A stretch of 64,000 nucleotides of DNA from Sphingomonas radiodurans. GTDB taxonomy: Bacteria > Pseudomonadota > Alphaproteobacteria > Sphingomonadales > Sphingomonadaceae. Positions within the stretch are counted from its first letter, which is position 1. Each line of letters starts with the position of its first letter. Positions 6,726-18,400 of the stretch are shown here, one piece after another. The notes below the pieces were generated by a model that was given only the letters and a program-made list of their open reading frames with translations, ran no database searches and was not told the DNA's origin. Where the stretch lies: assembly GCF_020866845.1 (NCBI RefSeq), contig NZ_CP086594.1, positions 1,860,001-1,924,000 of the forward strand, in the 5' to 3' direction. The position numbers and the translations under genes were made by a program.

Positions 6726-9163
6726 CATCACGCGGGGAGGGTACTGGCGTGAGCCGGGAAACCGAACGCCGGGCGATGGGCCTGATCGAGGAAGCGCTCG
6801 AACTGCCGTCTGACGAACGATCCGCCTACATCGAGGGGCGCGAGGACGTGTCCGCCGAGGTTCGCACGCTGGCCCTTGCCATGATGGAGTCCGACCGCGA
6901 GGGGCATCTCTCAATCCGGACCGGCGGGGCAAGGGACGCCCTCGGCCCCGACGATAACATTCCGCCCGAGCTGCCCGGCTATCGCATTCTGCGCCAATTG
7001 GGGCGTGGCGGCATGGGTGCCGTGTGGCTGGCCGAACGCACCGGCAGCGATTTCGCGCATCAGGTCGCCATCAAGGTCATCAAACCAGGGGTTCTGCAAG
7101 AAAGCATCGTCGAGCGTTTTCGGCGCGAGCGGCAGATCCTCGCACAATTGAACCACCCCAATATCGGCCATCTGCATGACGGCGGCGAAACGGCTGATGG
7201 GCAGCCCATCATCGTCATGGAATATATCCGCGGCATCACGCTGCGCGAATGGCTGCAGACCGCAAAACCGACGCTCGACCAGCGCCTGAAGCTATTTCGT
7301 CAGGTTGCCGGTGCGGTCGGTTTTGCCCATCAGAACTTGGTCATTCACCGCGACCTGACCCCCAGCAACGTGCTGGTAACCGACGACGGGCAGGCCAAAC
7401 TGATCGATTTCGGCATTGCCCGCCCGCCGCTTCAGGATGACCAGGCGGCACGGACGAGCACCTTCTCCGCGCTCAGCCTAACGCCCGGTTTCGCGGCGCC
7501 CGAGCGCGAACAAGGCCTCGCGTCCAACACACTGACCGACATCTTTTCGCTCGGCCGCCTGTTCGCCTTGTTGATCGAGGGCCAGCGCGAATATGAGCTG
7601 GAGGCGATTGCCGAACGAGCCTCCGCCCCGGCGAAGGAGGAGCGATACCAGAGCGTCAGCGATCTCATCGACGATCTGGACGCCTTTCACGATCATCGCC
7701 CGGTAACGGCAGTCCCGGATAGCCGCCGCTATCGTTTTGCGAAGTTCGTCGAGCGCGAGCGGACCATCGTGATCGCATCGACCGTCGTGATGGTGGCGCT
7801 TGTCGTCGGGCTGTTGGTAGCAATCTGGGCGTACGACCGCGCCGAAACAGCGCGCGGCGAGGCAGAGCAGCGCTTCGACCAACTGCGAGATCTGGCGCGT
7901 TTCCAGCTGTTCGAACTGTACGATGCGATGGACAATGTGGTCGGCAATACTGCCGCTCGCGTGGCGCTTGCGCAACGCGCGCAGGGCTATCTGATCACGC
8001 TTGCAGCCAGCCGGAGTGACGATCCAGAACTGCAGCTGGAGACCGCGCAGGGCTTCCTGCGGCTCTCGCGGATTCAGGGCGTTGCGGCGCATCCCAACTT
8101 TGGCGAATCCGCGCTGGCGGCGAAGAATATCGATCGGGCCGAGCCCATCTTCCGGGCGTTGGCCGCGCGTGGTATATCCGCCGGCGATACGGGGCTGGCG
8201 ATGGCTGAAAGCTATCGTGCGCTGTGGCTGGCGCATTCCGAGAGCAAGCCCGAGAAGGCGAAGGAAGCCATCGCACGGGCCGAGGCGGCGCTGGCCCGTG
8301 TGCCCGCCGCGGAGCGGAACTGGGAGTGGATGCAGGCACGGCGGATCGCTCGGGTGGCCGCTCTGGAACGCGCCGATCTCGAGCTCGATACGCCGGTCAT
8401 CGCGCGATACGTGGCCCTGGTCGAAAGCGACATCGGTGACTGGCCGGCCAATCGCCGGACGGGGTATGAGGCTCGTTTCGACCGAGCAATGGCGGAAAAC
8501 TACCGCGCGATCGCCGATCAGAATCGCGCGGGCTCCGGAGACCCGCTCAACAAACAGCTGTTGCAGCAGTCACTTGGGCGGTTCCAGAAATCAGACCGGA
8601 TGTTCGGCGCGCTCGAAGCCGATTTCCGTAATGATCCCCTGGTGATCTATCGCCGGGCCTGGAACGCCTATTACGGCTATGCCGCCGCCGCCACACTGGA
8701 CGAGGCCGCCGAGACGGAGCGGCTGCTGACCCAGGCGCGTTCATCGGTGGAAAGGCTGATGAAGATCGAGGAGGCCGATCACTCGCTGACCGTCTTTGCC
8801 GAGCGGTTGCGCGAAGCACAGGCGCAATTCCTTTCGAATGCCGGGCGGCACGCCGAAGCTATCCCGTTGATGGCGCAGGTGATCGAAGGGCGACGGGGCA
8901 AGATCAGAGCCAACCGGCGGTCCGCGCCGTTGAATGATCTGGCCTATGGGCAGGCCATCATGGGGACGATCTATCGCAAGGCGGGAATGCGTTCGGAGAC
9001 CTGTGCTGCCTGGGCCGAAGCGGAAGCCCTGATGGTCGAGGTTGACCGGCGAGGCGAATTGCATGGCTTCATCAAGAAGCTGCGACCCGGGGTCCAGGCC
9101 AATCTGCGGCATTGTCGCGCGGGTGATCCGATCAGCGCCATGACCCCGCTGGACGCTGCGTGA
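6722..9163 (+). CDS. Membrane-anchored PknB-type Ser/Thr protein kinase
   Basis: An 813-residue protein. The kinase domain spans about residues 86-345: Gly-rich loop LGRGGMGAVW, VAIK lysine at K118, catalytic loop HRDLTPSN at 209-216, DFG at 229-231, and an APE-like segment (FAAPERE). The usual Lys of HRDLKPxN is Thr here (T213). One transmembrane helix follows (about 349-372, VVMVALVVGLLVAIWAY), then about 430 mostly helical, TPR-like residues. The topology implies a cytoplasmic kinase and a periplasmic sensor part. The start at 6722 overlaps the sigma factor stop; the frame is open further upstream only as a shadow inside the sigma gene. It probably controls the sigma factor or the secretion block, as is common for such pairs, but no direct evidence is in the sequence. 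Confidence 0.87.
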   Translation: MTSRGEGTGVSRETERRAMGLIEEALELPSDERSAYIEGREDVSAEVRTLALAMMESDREGHLSIRTGGARDALGPDDNIPPELPGYRILRQLGRGGMGAVWLAERTGSDFAHQVAIKVIKPGVLQESIVERFRRERQILAQLNHPNIGHLHDGGETADGQPIIVMEYIRGITLREWLQTAKPTLDQRLKLFRQVAGAVGFAHQNLVIHRDLTPSNVLVTDDGQAKLIDFGIARPPLQDDQAARTSTFSALSLTPGFAAPEREQGLASNTLTDIFSLGRLFALLIEGQREYELEAIAERASAPAKEERYQSVSDLIDDLDAFHDHRPVTAVPDSRRYRFAKFVERERTIVIASTVVMVALVVGLLVAIWAYDRAETARGEAEQRFDQLRDLARFQLFELYDAMDNVVGNTAARVALAQRAQGYLITLAASRSDDPELQLETAQGFLRLSRIQGVAAHPNFGESALAAKNIDRAEPIFRALAARGISAGDTGLAMAESYRALWLAHSESKPEKAKEAIARAEAALARVPAAERNWEWMQARRIARVAALERADLELDTPVIARYVALVESDIGDWPANRRTGYEARFDRAMAENYRAIADQNRAGSGDPLNKQLLQQSLGRFQKSDRMFGALEADFRNDPLVIYRRAWNAYYGYAAAATLDEAAETERLLTQARSSVERLMKIEEADHSLTVFAERLREAQAQFLSNAGRHAEAIPLMAQVIEGRRGKIRANRRSAPLNDLAYGQAIMGTIYRKAGMRSETCAAWAEAEALMVEVDRRGELHGFIKKLRPGVQANLRHCRAGDPISAMTPLDAA

Positions 9164-9222
9164 CATCAATGCATGGCCGCGCCGAGGCGGACTTGGCGAA
9201 CATGATGCAAACCGAGCGCGCT

Positions 9223-9274
9223 TTGACATTTCCTGATCCGTTACCCCCGATTTTAACGCCTTAGTTATCGGGGG
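9223..9274 (+). promoter_or_regulatory. Leader region of the giant gene: -35-like box and strong hairpin
   Basis: The 294-base gap between the kinase stop and the giant gene holds a perfect inverted repeat, CCCCCGAT at 9244-9251 and ATCGGGGG at 9267-9274, with a 15-base loop. A TTGACA box at 9223-9228 lies just upstream, but I see no good -10 box at normal spacing. The hairpin lacks a clear U-run, so it is more likely a regulatory or RNA-stability element than a plain terminator. The giant gene ATG is about 180 bases downstream. Confidence 0.45.
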
Positions 9275-9457
9275 CATTGCGCGTCGTGCGCGATTGTCCC
9301 TTCGCAAAGTAGGGGGCGATATGGCCATGCAGGGAATGTCTGCACACCAATCGGGGCGCTTTCCGGGAGGAACGCGACCGATCGCCCTGGCAACAGCGCG
9401 CGCGATCACTCGCGCAACCGAGCGTTGCCCATCAACCATGTCTCCGATGGTGCCGGC

Positions 9458-12400
9458 ATGAACAAGATGACCTTTTCCGACATGCGTGACGGCCTTGCCC
9501 GGCGTTTGGGCGGCATGTCGGAGCTTTCCGGCAGCTTCAGCGAACGCAAGCGCGCCGCGCTCCGCACCTCGACCATGCTGTCGCACCGGATGACGATCGA
9601 AGCGCTCGAGCCACGCCTGCTGCTGAGCGCCGATGTCCCCCCGATCGTCGGTCGCATCGATGTCGCGGGAGAGGTCGACAGCTATGTCATCGATATCAAG
9701 GAAACGTCGAAGTTCCTGTTTGATTCACTCACCGACACGGATGCGATCAACTGGACGCTGAGCCACGGCGACGGCAAAACCATCGTATCGAACAGGACTT
9801 TCGGCGCGTCCGACGGTCGCGACTTCATGGGATCGCCGGTGCTCGATCTGGCGGTCGGCGAATATGCGCTCACGATCGACGGCGCAGCCGACACGACCGG
9901 AAACTACGCCTTCCGGCTCCTTGATCTTGCCGACGCCCCGCCGCTGACGCTCGGCGACCGGATTGCCGAGAACAATCCCGGCAAGGAAACTGACCTGTAC
10001 AGTTTCGATGCGGTCGCGAGCGACAGTTTCTTCTTCGATGCACAATTGTTCTCGGCTGGCGACGGTACGTGGCGTCTGCTCGGCCCCGATGGCGAGCAGG
10101 TGATAAGGCCGACCAATTTCGAAGATACCGGGCCGTTCACGCTCGCCCGCACCGGAACATATACGCTTGCGGTTGAGGGCCGAGACAGCAACGCTGCAGG
10201 GTTCGATTATGCCTTCACCGTCAATCGCATCAGCCAATCGACAAGCGAACTGCTGCTCGGCCAATCCTATGATGGCATCATCGACGGCGCCGGCAATTCG
10301 GCGATTTACAATTTCTCCATCGGCGATCGCAGCCGGGTGCTGTTCGATACGCTGCTGGCGTCGAGCGGCCTCAACTGGACGCTGACCGGCCCGCGCGGCA
10401 CGACGGTCAGCGCGCGCAGCCTGCTGTCATCGGATTCAGTTGATGGCGATCCGATCGTCATGCTGGTTGCGGGCGACTATCAGTTGCGTATCGCCGGCGC
10501 GGGTGCGGCGCAGGGGGCCTATGCCTTCCGTCTGCTCGACCTCGCCGACGCGACGCCGCTGGACTTCGCCGACCCCTTCTCGCGCACCATCGGCGATGGC
10601 GGCCTGACCATGCGGCGCGTGCGTGATCCAGGCGCGCCGCTCGATTATTCGGGCATCGAAGACCGGCCGAACCGCAGCTGGCCGGTCGATCGGCAGGCGG
10701 ATCTGGCGGTCCCGGATTCCGCCGCCCTGCGCTCCGAGCAGATCACCGTGGAAGCATGGGTCAAGGGCGACGGAGAGGATTTCTACGAAGGGCTGGTGGG
10801 CAAGACCAGCAGTTCCAGTTGGAGCGATGGTTATGCCATCGTGCGCACGGGCAATACTGTCCGCTTCTTCATCAACCGATGGAATGGGAGCTTTGTCGAG
10901 GCGCCGCTCGATGGATCCGATTGGCACCATGTCGCGGGAACCTACGACGGCGCGGCGCTCAAGCTGTACATCGATGGCGCGCTGGTGGCCGAGCAGGCCT
11001 CTGCGCTTGCGATCAATCACAGTGCGGCGCCGCTCGCTATCGGCGCCACGCCCAGCGGCGTGTACCAAGCGAGTGGATCGATCGACGAGGTCCGCATCTG
11101 GAACGCGGCTCGCACCGCCCAGGAGATTGCCGCCAATTGGCTCGTGCCGCTGACCGGCGCCGAAGCGGGGCTGGTCGGCTATTTTCCCTTCGACGAGGAA
11201 AGCGGGCTGACCAGCCTCGATCTCTCTCCCTCGAGCGCGATCGCGACCCAGCGGGCGATCCGGGCGAGCGAGACGCAATTGTTCCGCTTCGATGGCGCGC
11301 AGGGCGAACGCATCCTGTTCGACCTGCTCAGCTATACCGGCGACCCGCTCTATGTGCGGGTCTACGATCCCGTTGGTCAGCAGATCGCCGGATCGACCTA
11401 TCTGGGCGATTTCGAGCTGGCGTCGTTGCCCGCGACTGGCACCTATACGCTGGCGATCGAGGCGCGGGCGAGCAATCGGAACGCTGCGCAATTCAGCGCC
11501 GCGCTGCGCCGGGCGAGCGTGACGTCGGCGGCGCTGGAGATTGGCGCCACCGCGTCGGGCAGCATCCTGCCGGCCGAGACCAAAGCTTATAATTTCACCC
11601 TCCCCGGTGCGAGCCAGATGGTGTTCGATTCGCTCAGCGCCGCGTCGGGGCTGTCTTGGACCCTGAACGGCCCGCGCGGGGAGGAGGTCAGCGCAAGGTC
11701 GTTCTTATCTTCCGACAGCGTAGATGCCTACACGCTCGATGCGCTTGACCTGCCGGCGGGCGATTATGTCCTGCGGGTGGCGGGGCAGGGCAGTTCCGCC
11801 GGGGATTTCAGCTTCCGTCTGCTCGACCTCGCCGCTGCCGTGCCGGTGACGCTGGGGGTGGCGGCTAGCGGATCAATCGATCCCGGCAATTCGACAGATG
11901 TTTTCACCTTCAATGGCACTGCCGGAGACCGGATCAGCCTGGCTCGGCTCACCACGTCCGCCGAAACCCCGGCCTACGTCCGTGTGCTCGATCCGACCGG
12001 GCGGCAGATCTATGCACCCGATTTTTTCAACGGTGACGAACAATTCACGCTGCCGTCGACCGGCGCCTACACGATGCTGATCGAGGCGCGCTACTATACT
12101 GCCGCCGCTCAGGACTATACTTTCCAGCTTAATCTGCTGTCCAACACGCCCCCGGCGAGTACGGCGGAGGGATCATCGATCGCCCTCGGTGCGACGGTCA
12201 GCGGCACGCTGGAAGCGGCCGACGAGACCGATCTGTTTACCTTCAGCACGACCGGCCCGTCACGGCTCTACATGGACTCGCTGACCTACGATTCGGGCAA
12301 GAGCTGGACTCTGGTCGGCCCGCGCGGGGTGGAAGTGGGGCCGTGGACGCTGGCGAACACCGACAGCTACGAGCGCGGCGGCGATCTCTCGATCGATCTG

Positions 12401-15400
12401 CCGCTGGCGGGCGATTATCAGCTGCGCATCACCGGCACCGCCGGTGCCTACGGCTTCCGCATGCTCGATCTCTCGACCGCAACGCCGATTGCGCCGGCGC
12501 CGGCGCCGGCACAGGTGAGCGGGGCGCTGACCCCAGCCAATACCACGGCTGCGTACAGCTTCGCCGGAATCGCGGGCGAGCGGCTGATGCTGGACGTCGT
12601 GACTTCGGCCAACGGCTCATTCCGGCTGATTGACCCCTTCGGTCGGCCAGTGTCCGGGACGAGCGGCATCTCCGATCGCAGCTACGACCTGCCGGTGAGC
12701 GGCACCTATACGCTGCTGGTCGAAGGGCGCGTGTTCGACACCGCGAGCAGCGATGATTTTGTATTCGTCCTCAATCGCCCGGTCGATCCGGCCCCGGTCG
12801 ATCTCACGCTCGGCGCCAGGATCGATGGCACGCTGGCGGCGGCGGGGGATCGGCAGCGTTATCGCTTTACCCTGACCGAAGAACGACTCCTGGTGATGGA
12901 CGCCCTGCTCGAAAGCGCGATCGGCTGGACGCTGACGGGGCCAGAAGGCACGTTGACGAGCGCATTTTCGAACTCGGACAGCTTTGACCGCACCATCCTG
13001 CCCCCGGCTGCGCTGGCGCCGGGCGAATACGAGCTGACTGTGGGCGGCAGTGGCTTCGCAAGCGGAGCCTTCGCCTTCCGCCTGCTCGATCTGGCCGCCA
13101 GTGCAGTGCCGGTCGCCGGGATGGGCGAACTGTCGGGCGGAACCCCGGATCCGGGCAATGGCACGCGCGTCTATGGCTTCACGGCGGCAGCGGGCGAGAC
13201 CTTCAGCCTCGATATCGTGACCGCCTCCCCGCGCGCGGCGCTGCGGGTTGTCGATCCATTCGGCCGCGATTTGACCAGGGCATTGGGCTTTTCCGATCGC
13301 ACCTTCACCGCCGATGCGGCGGGCACTTATTACCTCCTCGTCGAAGGCCGCGTGGGGCACACCGGGACAGAACCCGAGCACAGCTTCCGGCTCGACCGCC
13401 CGGTCGATCCCGCGCCGGTGACGCTGGCCCTGAACACGCTGACCACCGCCACCGTCAGCCGCCCGACCGAGCAGACCAGGCTGACCTTCACGCTGACCGA
13501 GCCGACCGAGGTCTATCTCGATTCGCTCACCCCCAATACCCAGCTTAACTGGACGATCGCCGGGGTCGGCGGGGCAATCGCCTCGGCGAGCTTCTATTAC
13601 AGCGATTCCTACGAGAATTACGGCGAGCGGGTGATCCAGCTCGATGCCGGCACCTATACCCTGACCGTGGCGGGCACTGGCTTCAATGTCGGCGCCGCCA
13701 CCTTCCGCCTGCTCGACATCGGCGCGGCCACCCCGCTGGTCCTGCGCCAGCCGGTCAGCGGCACGATCAACCCGGTGCAGGAAACCGACAGCTATCGCTT
13801 CGAGGCGGCAGCGGGCGAGCGGTTCTTCCTCCAGACCTTGCAGAATACCGGCAGTGTCAGCCTGCGGATCATCGGGCCTGACGGGAAGCAGGTGCATGGC
13901 CCGGCCGGATTCGACAATTACGAATTCATCGCGAGCAGCGCCGGAACCTACACGATCCTGATCGAAGGCCGGGTGTGGGATACGGTGGCGGAGCGGCCCT
14001 ATTCCTTCGCACTCTACGATGCCGACAGCCCGGCCAGCGCCCTATCGCTCACCGGCGCCACTGGCGGGCCGGTGCTGACCTCTGGGGTGGTCGGCAATGC
14101 GCTGCGAATGGGCGGGCATGAGGAAGTGCGGATCGACAATCCGGCGCTCGATATTCGCGACGACGTCACGGTCGAGATGTGGGTCAATCCCGAATACATG
14201 CCCGATGCCTGGGTGCCGCTCGTCTATAAGGGGATCAACGGACAGCGGACCTATTCGGTCTGGCTGAATTCCAACGGTTCGATCTACTTCGGCAGCGCGC
14301 GCGGCGGGGCGGAGGATTCACTGCAGACCGCCGGTGGTCTGATCAAGTTCGGCCAGTTCAACCATGTCGCGGCCGTCATGAGCCGCACGACCGGTCTGAT
14401 GGAAATCTACATCAACGGGGTGCTGGCGACCTCGCGCGCGATCAGCACCGCGATCGGCAGCGGCAGCCCGGACACGCCACTCTATATCGGCGCCTCAGAC
14501 GAGTATAACGAGAGTTTCCGACGGCTCGAAGGTGTCATCGACGAGGTGCGCATCTGGGATACGGCGCGCAGCGCGGCCGATATCCTGGCCGACATGAATG
14601 CGGGTTCGCCGTCGGACGCCAGCGGTCTGGTCGCGCGGCTGTCGTTCGACAATCTGGCGGGCGGCGCCACGACCGAGGCGGTTTCGGGCGCGTCGGTGCC
14701 GGTGCTGTGGGATCTGGCGACACTGGCGGGTGCGGTGCAGGGCCGCATCGATGTGCCGGGCGAACAGCGCGTCTACACTTTCACGCTGGCGCAGGCGACC
14801 CGGCTGGCGTTCGATTCGCTGCACGACAACAGCAATTTCACCGTGCGGATCGACGGGCCGGAGGGGCTTTCGATCACCCGCAATCTGCGCAATGGCGACA
14901 GCACCGAATTCGGCGCGACCAACCCGCTGATCACTACGCCCGCGGGGCAATATACGGTGACCGTCGACGGGACCGGGGCCAGCACCGGCATCTTCGCCTT
15001 CCGCCTGCTCGACCTCGCCGGGGCGACGGCGATCGCCACCGACGCGGCCGTATCCAGCACCATCAGTGGCTCGGGCGAGAATAGCGCCTACAAATTCGAT
15101 GTCAGCGCGGGCGAAGAGCTCTTCATCGACGCGCAGGCCTTCGGCAGCTCGTCCGGCCGCGCGACCTTCCGCCTGTTCGACCCGCTCGGGCGGCAGGTGT
15201 TGGGACCGGTCGGCTTCGAGGACCACGCGTTCGGGCAGGTTGCGGTAGGCGGCACCTACACCCTGCTGGTAGAAGGCAAGAGCTGGACGAACTGGCCGAT
15301 CGATTATCGCTTTGCCGTCTATACCGTGCCGCAGTCCGCCGCGATCCCGGTCTCACTCGACGGGCCGAATCCCGGCCAACCGCTGGTGGTGCCGGGGCAG

Positions 15401-18400
15401 AGCGGCAATGCGCTGGCGCTCCGCGGGGTGGATCATGTCGAGGTGGCGGACGATCCTGCCATCGCGCCCGCCCGCAACATGACGCTGGAGGGCTGGTTCA
15501 AGCTCGACCGCTTCACCAGCACCTGGACCTCGCTGGCGATCAAGGGCAACGATCGCACCGCCAATGCCGCCTATCTGCTGTCGGTCGGCAGCAGTGGCCA
15601 GTTGGTGGCGTTGGTGGGCGACAATGCGGGCGACCAGTCGGTCTCGACCGCCGCCGGTTTCTTCGCCACCGGCCAATGGGTCCATGTGGCGATGGTTGCC
15701 GACCGCGACGGCGGCACGCTCAAGATCCTCGTCAACGGGATCGAGCAGGCGTCGGGCGCAATCCGCAACTCGAGCAATGTCGATGTCGATGCCCCGCTGC
15801 AGATCGGGCGCTACAGCGAGATTGCCACCGATTACGGTTCCTATGAGGGCGCGGTCGATTCGTTCCGCATCTGGGATGTCGCCCGCGGTGCGGCGGATAT
15901 CCTGGCCGGCATGGCCGACCCTGCGGCGGCGGGGACCGCGGGCCTGACCTATGCACTCGATTTCGAGAGCACGGCGTTGTCCGGCGGGGCGGTGCTGCGC
16001 AACCTCAATCCCGACGGGATCAGCGGCCGGATTGCAGTGCCGGGCGAGGTCAAGCGCTACAGCTTCACGCTGGACGAGCGCACGCTGGCGCTATTCGACG
16101 GCTTCACCAACAACGACCGGCTTACCTGGAGCTTGACCGGCCCCGAGGGCCAACTGATCCTGAACCGTCGGTTCGACATCTCGGATTCGCGCGATTTCGG
16201 TGCCAATCCGGTGATGCGGCTGGAGCCGGGCGATTATGAGCTGACCGTCGACGGTACTGGCGACGCCATCGGCTATTTCAATTTCCTCCTGCGCGATATC
16301 GCCGATGCGCAGCCGCTGGCGATGAACACGCTGATCGAGGGCGCCCTGCAACCCTCCAGCGCCAGCGCGCTCTATCGCTTTGCCGGCACTGCGGGCGAGC
16401 GCTTCGTGTTCGATGCCATCACCGCCGGCAACGACATAATCTGGCGCTTGATCGATCCGTTTGGCCGCGATGTCTTCTCGGGCAGTCTTGCCGATGTCGA
16501 TGGGCTGGAACTGCTGCTGACCGGCACCTACACGCTCGCCATCGAGGGCCGCGTCAGCCACGCGTCGAACGCCAATTACGCTTTCCGCGTGTCGCCATTG
16601 TCGTTGCAAAGCGCGGCCTACACCGTCGGCCAGCGGTTCGACGCGAGCATTTCGGAGGCGGGCGAGAGCGACCGCTACACGTTCGAGCTGGCCGATCGCA
16701 CCCGGCTGGTGTTCGACAGCTTCAGCGACGTCAGCCAGGTAAGCTGGACGCTGTCCGGGCCGGATGGCGAAGTGATCACCGCGCGCCAGTTTCACCTTTC
16801 CGACGGTATCGATTTCTCGGGCAATCCGGTGCTAGATCTTGCGGCCGGCGAGTGGGTGCTAACGGTCGATGCGACGGGCACATTCACCGGCGATTACGGC
16901 TTCCGGCTGCTCGATCTCGCCGATGCCGAGGAGCTGGTGCCGGAAGGAGTCTACAACCGTGTTCTCGGTCAGCTGGGGAAGGAAACCGACCTCTACCGCT
17001 TCGACGCGACCGAGGGGATGGTGTTCCGGTTCGATTCAACCACCAGCATTTCGGGCAACAACCGCTGGCGGCTGGTCGATCCCTTCGGGCAGGTGGTGTT
17101 CGGCCCCGATGCGGTAACCGACACGCTCTATTACGCCGCGCAACACGCGGGCACCTACACCCTGCTGGTCGAAGGGCGTGATTCCAACGCCGCCGACGTG
17201 CCCTACAGCTTCATCTTCGACGTGCCGGTCCAGCCGCTCGCTGCCGGGCAGTCCAGCCAGACCTTCGACAGCGCGGGCCTCCCCTATGTGCTGGTCAATG
17301 TCGCGGGCACCGCCGCGCAGGTGCTGGACGACGGGAGCGATGATTTCCTCCGCCTGACCGATACGCTTTCGACGAACAGCCGCAACAATATCTATTTTTC
17401 CGCCAATGGCACCGGCCGGCAGGATGCGATCGATTTCGAATTCGATTTTCGCATCCAGAACCGCCCCGGCCAGGCGGTCAATCCCGAAGGGATCACCTTC
17501 GGTCTGCTGCCCGTATCGCTGTTCGGCCTTGCCGGCCCCGCCAATGGCGCGGCCGATGCGATCAACACCGCTGGCGCGCTGACCTTCCAGCTCGATACGA
17601 ATGACGCGGGCACCACCGATCCCGATGCCAACCATCTGCAGATGCACCTCAACGGGCTGAAGCTGCTCGACGGGATCAACCCCGGATTCGATCTGGCCAA
17701 TGGCGATTGGGGAACGGCCCGGGTGCTGTTGGAACGCACCGGCGGCGGCACGTTCGTCACGGTGCAGATGACCGGCCCCGGCGGCAGCCCGTCGACCGTG
17801 ATCGATCGGTATTTCCTCGGCGGATACGAGCTGGAAGCGCACCGCGCCTTCCTATCGGCCTTCAACAGCAGCACCGTCACCGGCAATCACGATATCGACA
17901 ATGTCTCGGTGACGATGACGCCTGCAGCGGAGCCCGCAGCGCCGCTGGTGCCAGGCGAAGTGATCAATGGCACGATTGCGAGCACGGGCGCGATCAACCG
18001 CTACGCCTTCACCGTGACCGAGGGTACGCGCATTGCGGTGGATGCGCTGACCAACAACGGCAGCTTCTACTGGCGCCTGACCGGGCCGACGCAGGCCGGG
18101 GGGAATGTCGCCTTCACCGCCACCGACAGCTTTGAGGGCCGCAACCGCGATGGCGTGCTCGATCTTGCGTCGGGCACCTACGAATTCCTGGTCGGCGCGA
18201 CCGGCACGGCGACCGGCAGCTACGCCATCCGCGCGCTCGACCTGGCCGATGCGAGCCCGATCGCGTTGGGGCAGCCGGTCGAGCTGGTGCAGGCACCGGG
18301 CAATTCGACCGCCATCTACAGCTTCGCCGGCACTGCCGGGCAGGCGGTCTATTTCAGCCATATCTCCGGCTCGACCACGCCCTATTGGCAATTGGTCGAT

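Noticed and set aside
9425..9457. TTG at 9425 as the start of the giant gene
   Set aside because: The ATG at 9458 opens a more usual N-terminus and no SD is seen near 9425. It cannot be fully excluded.
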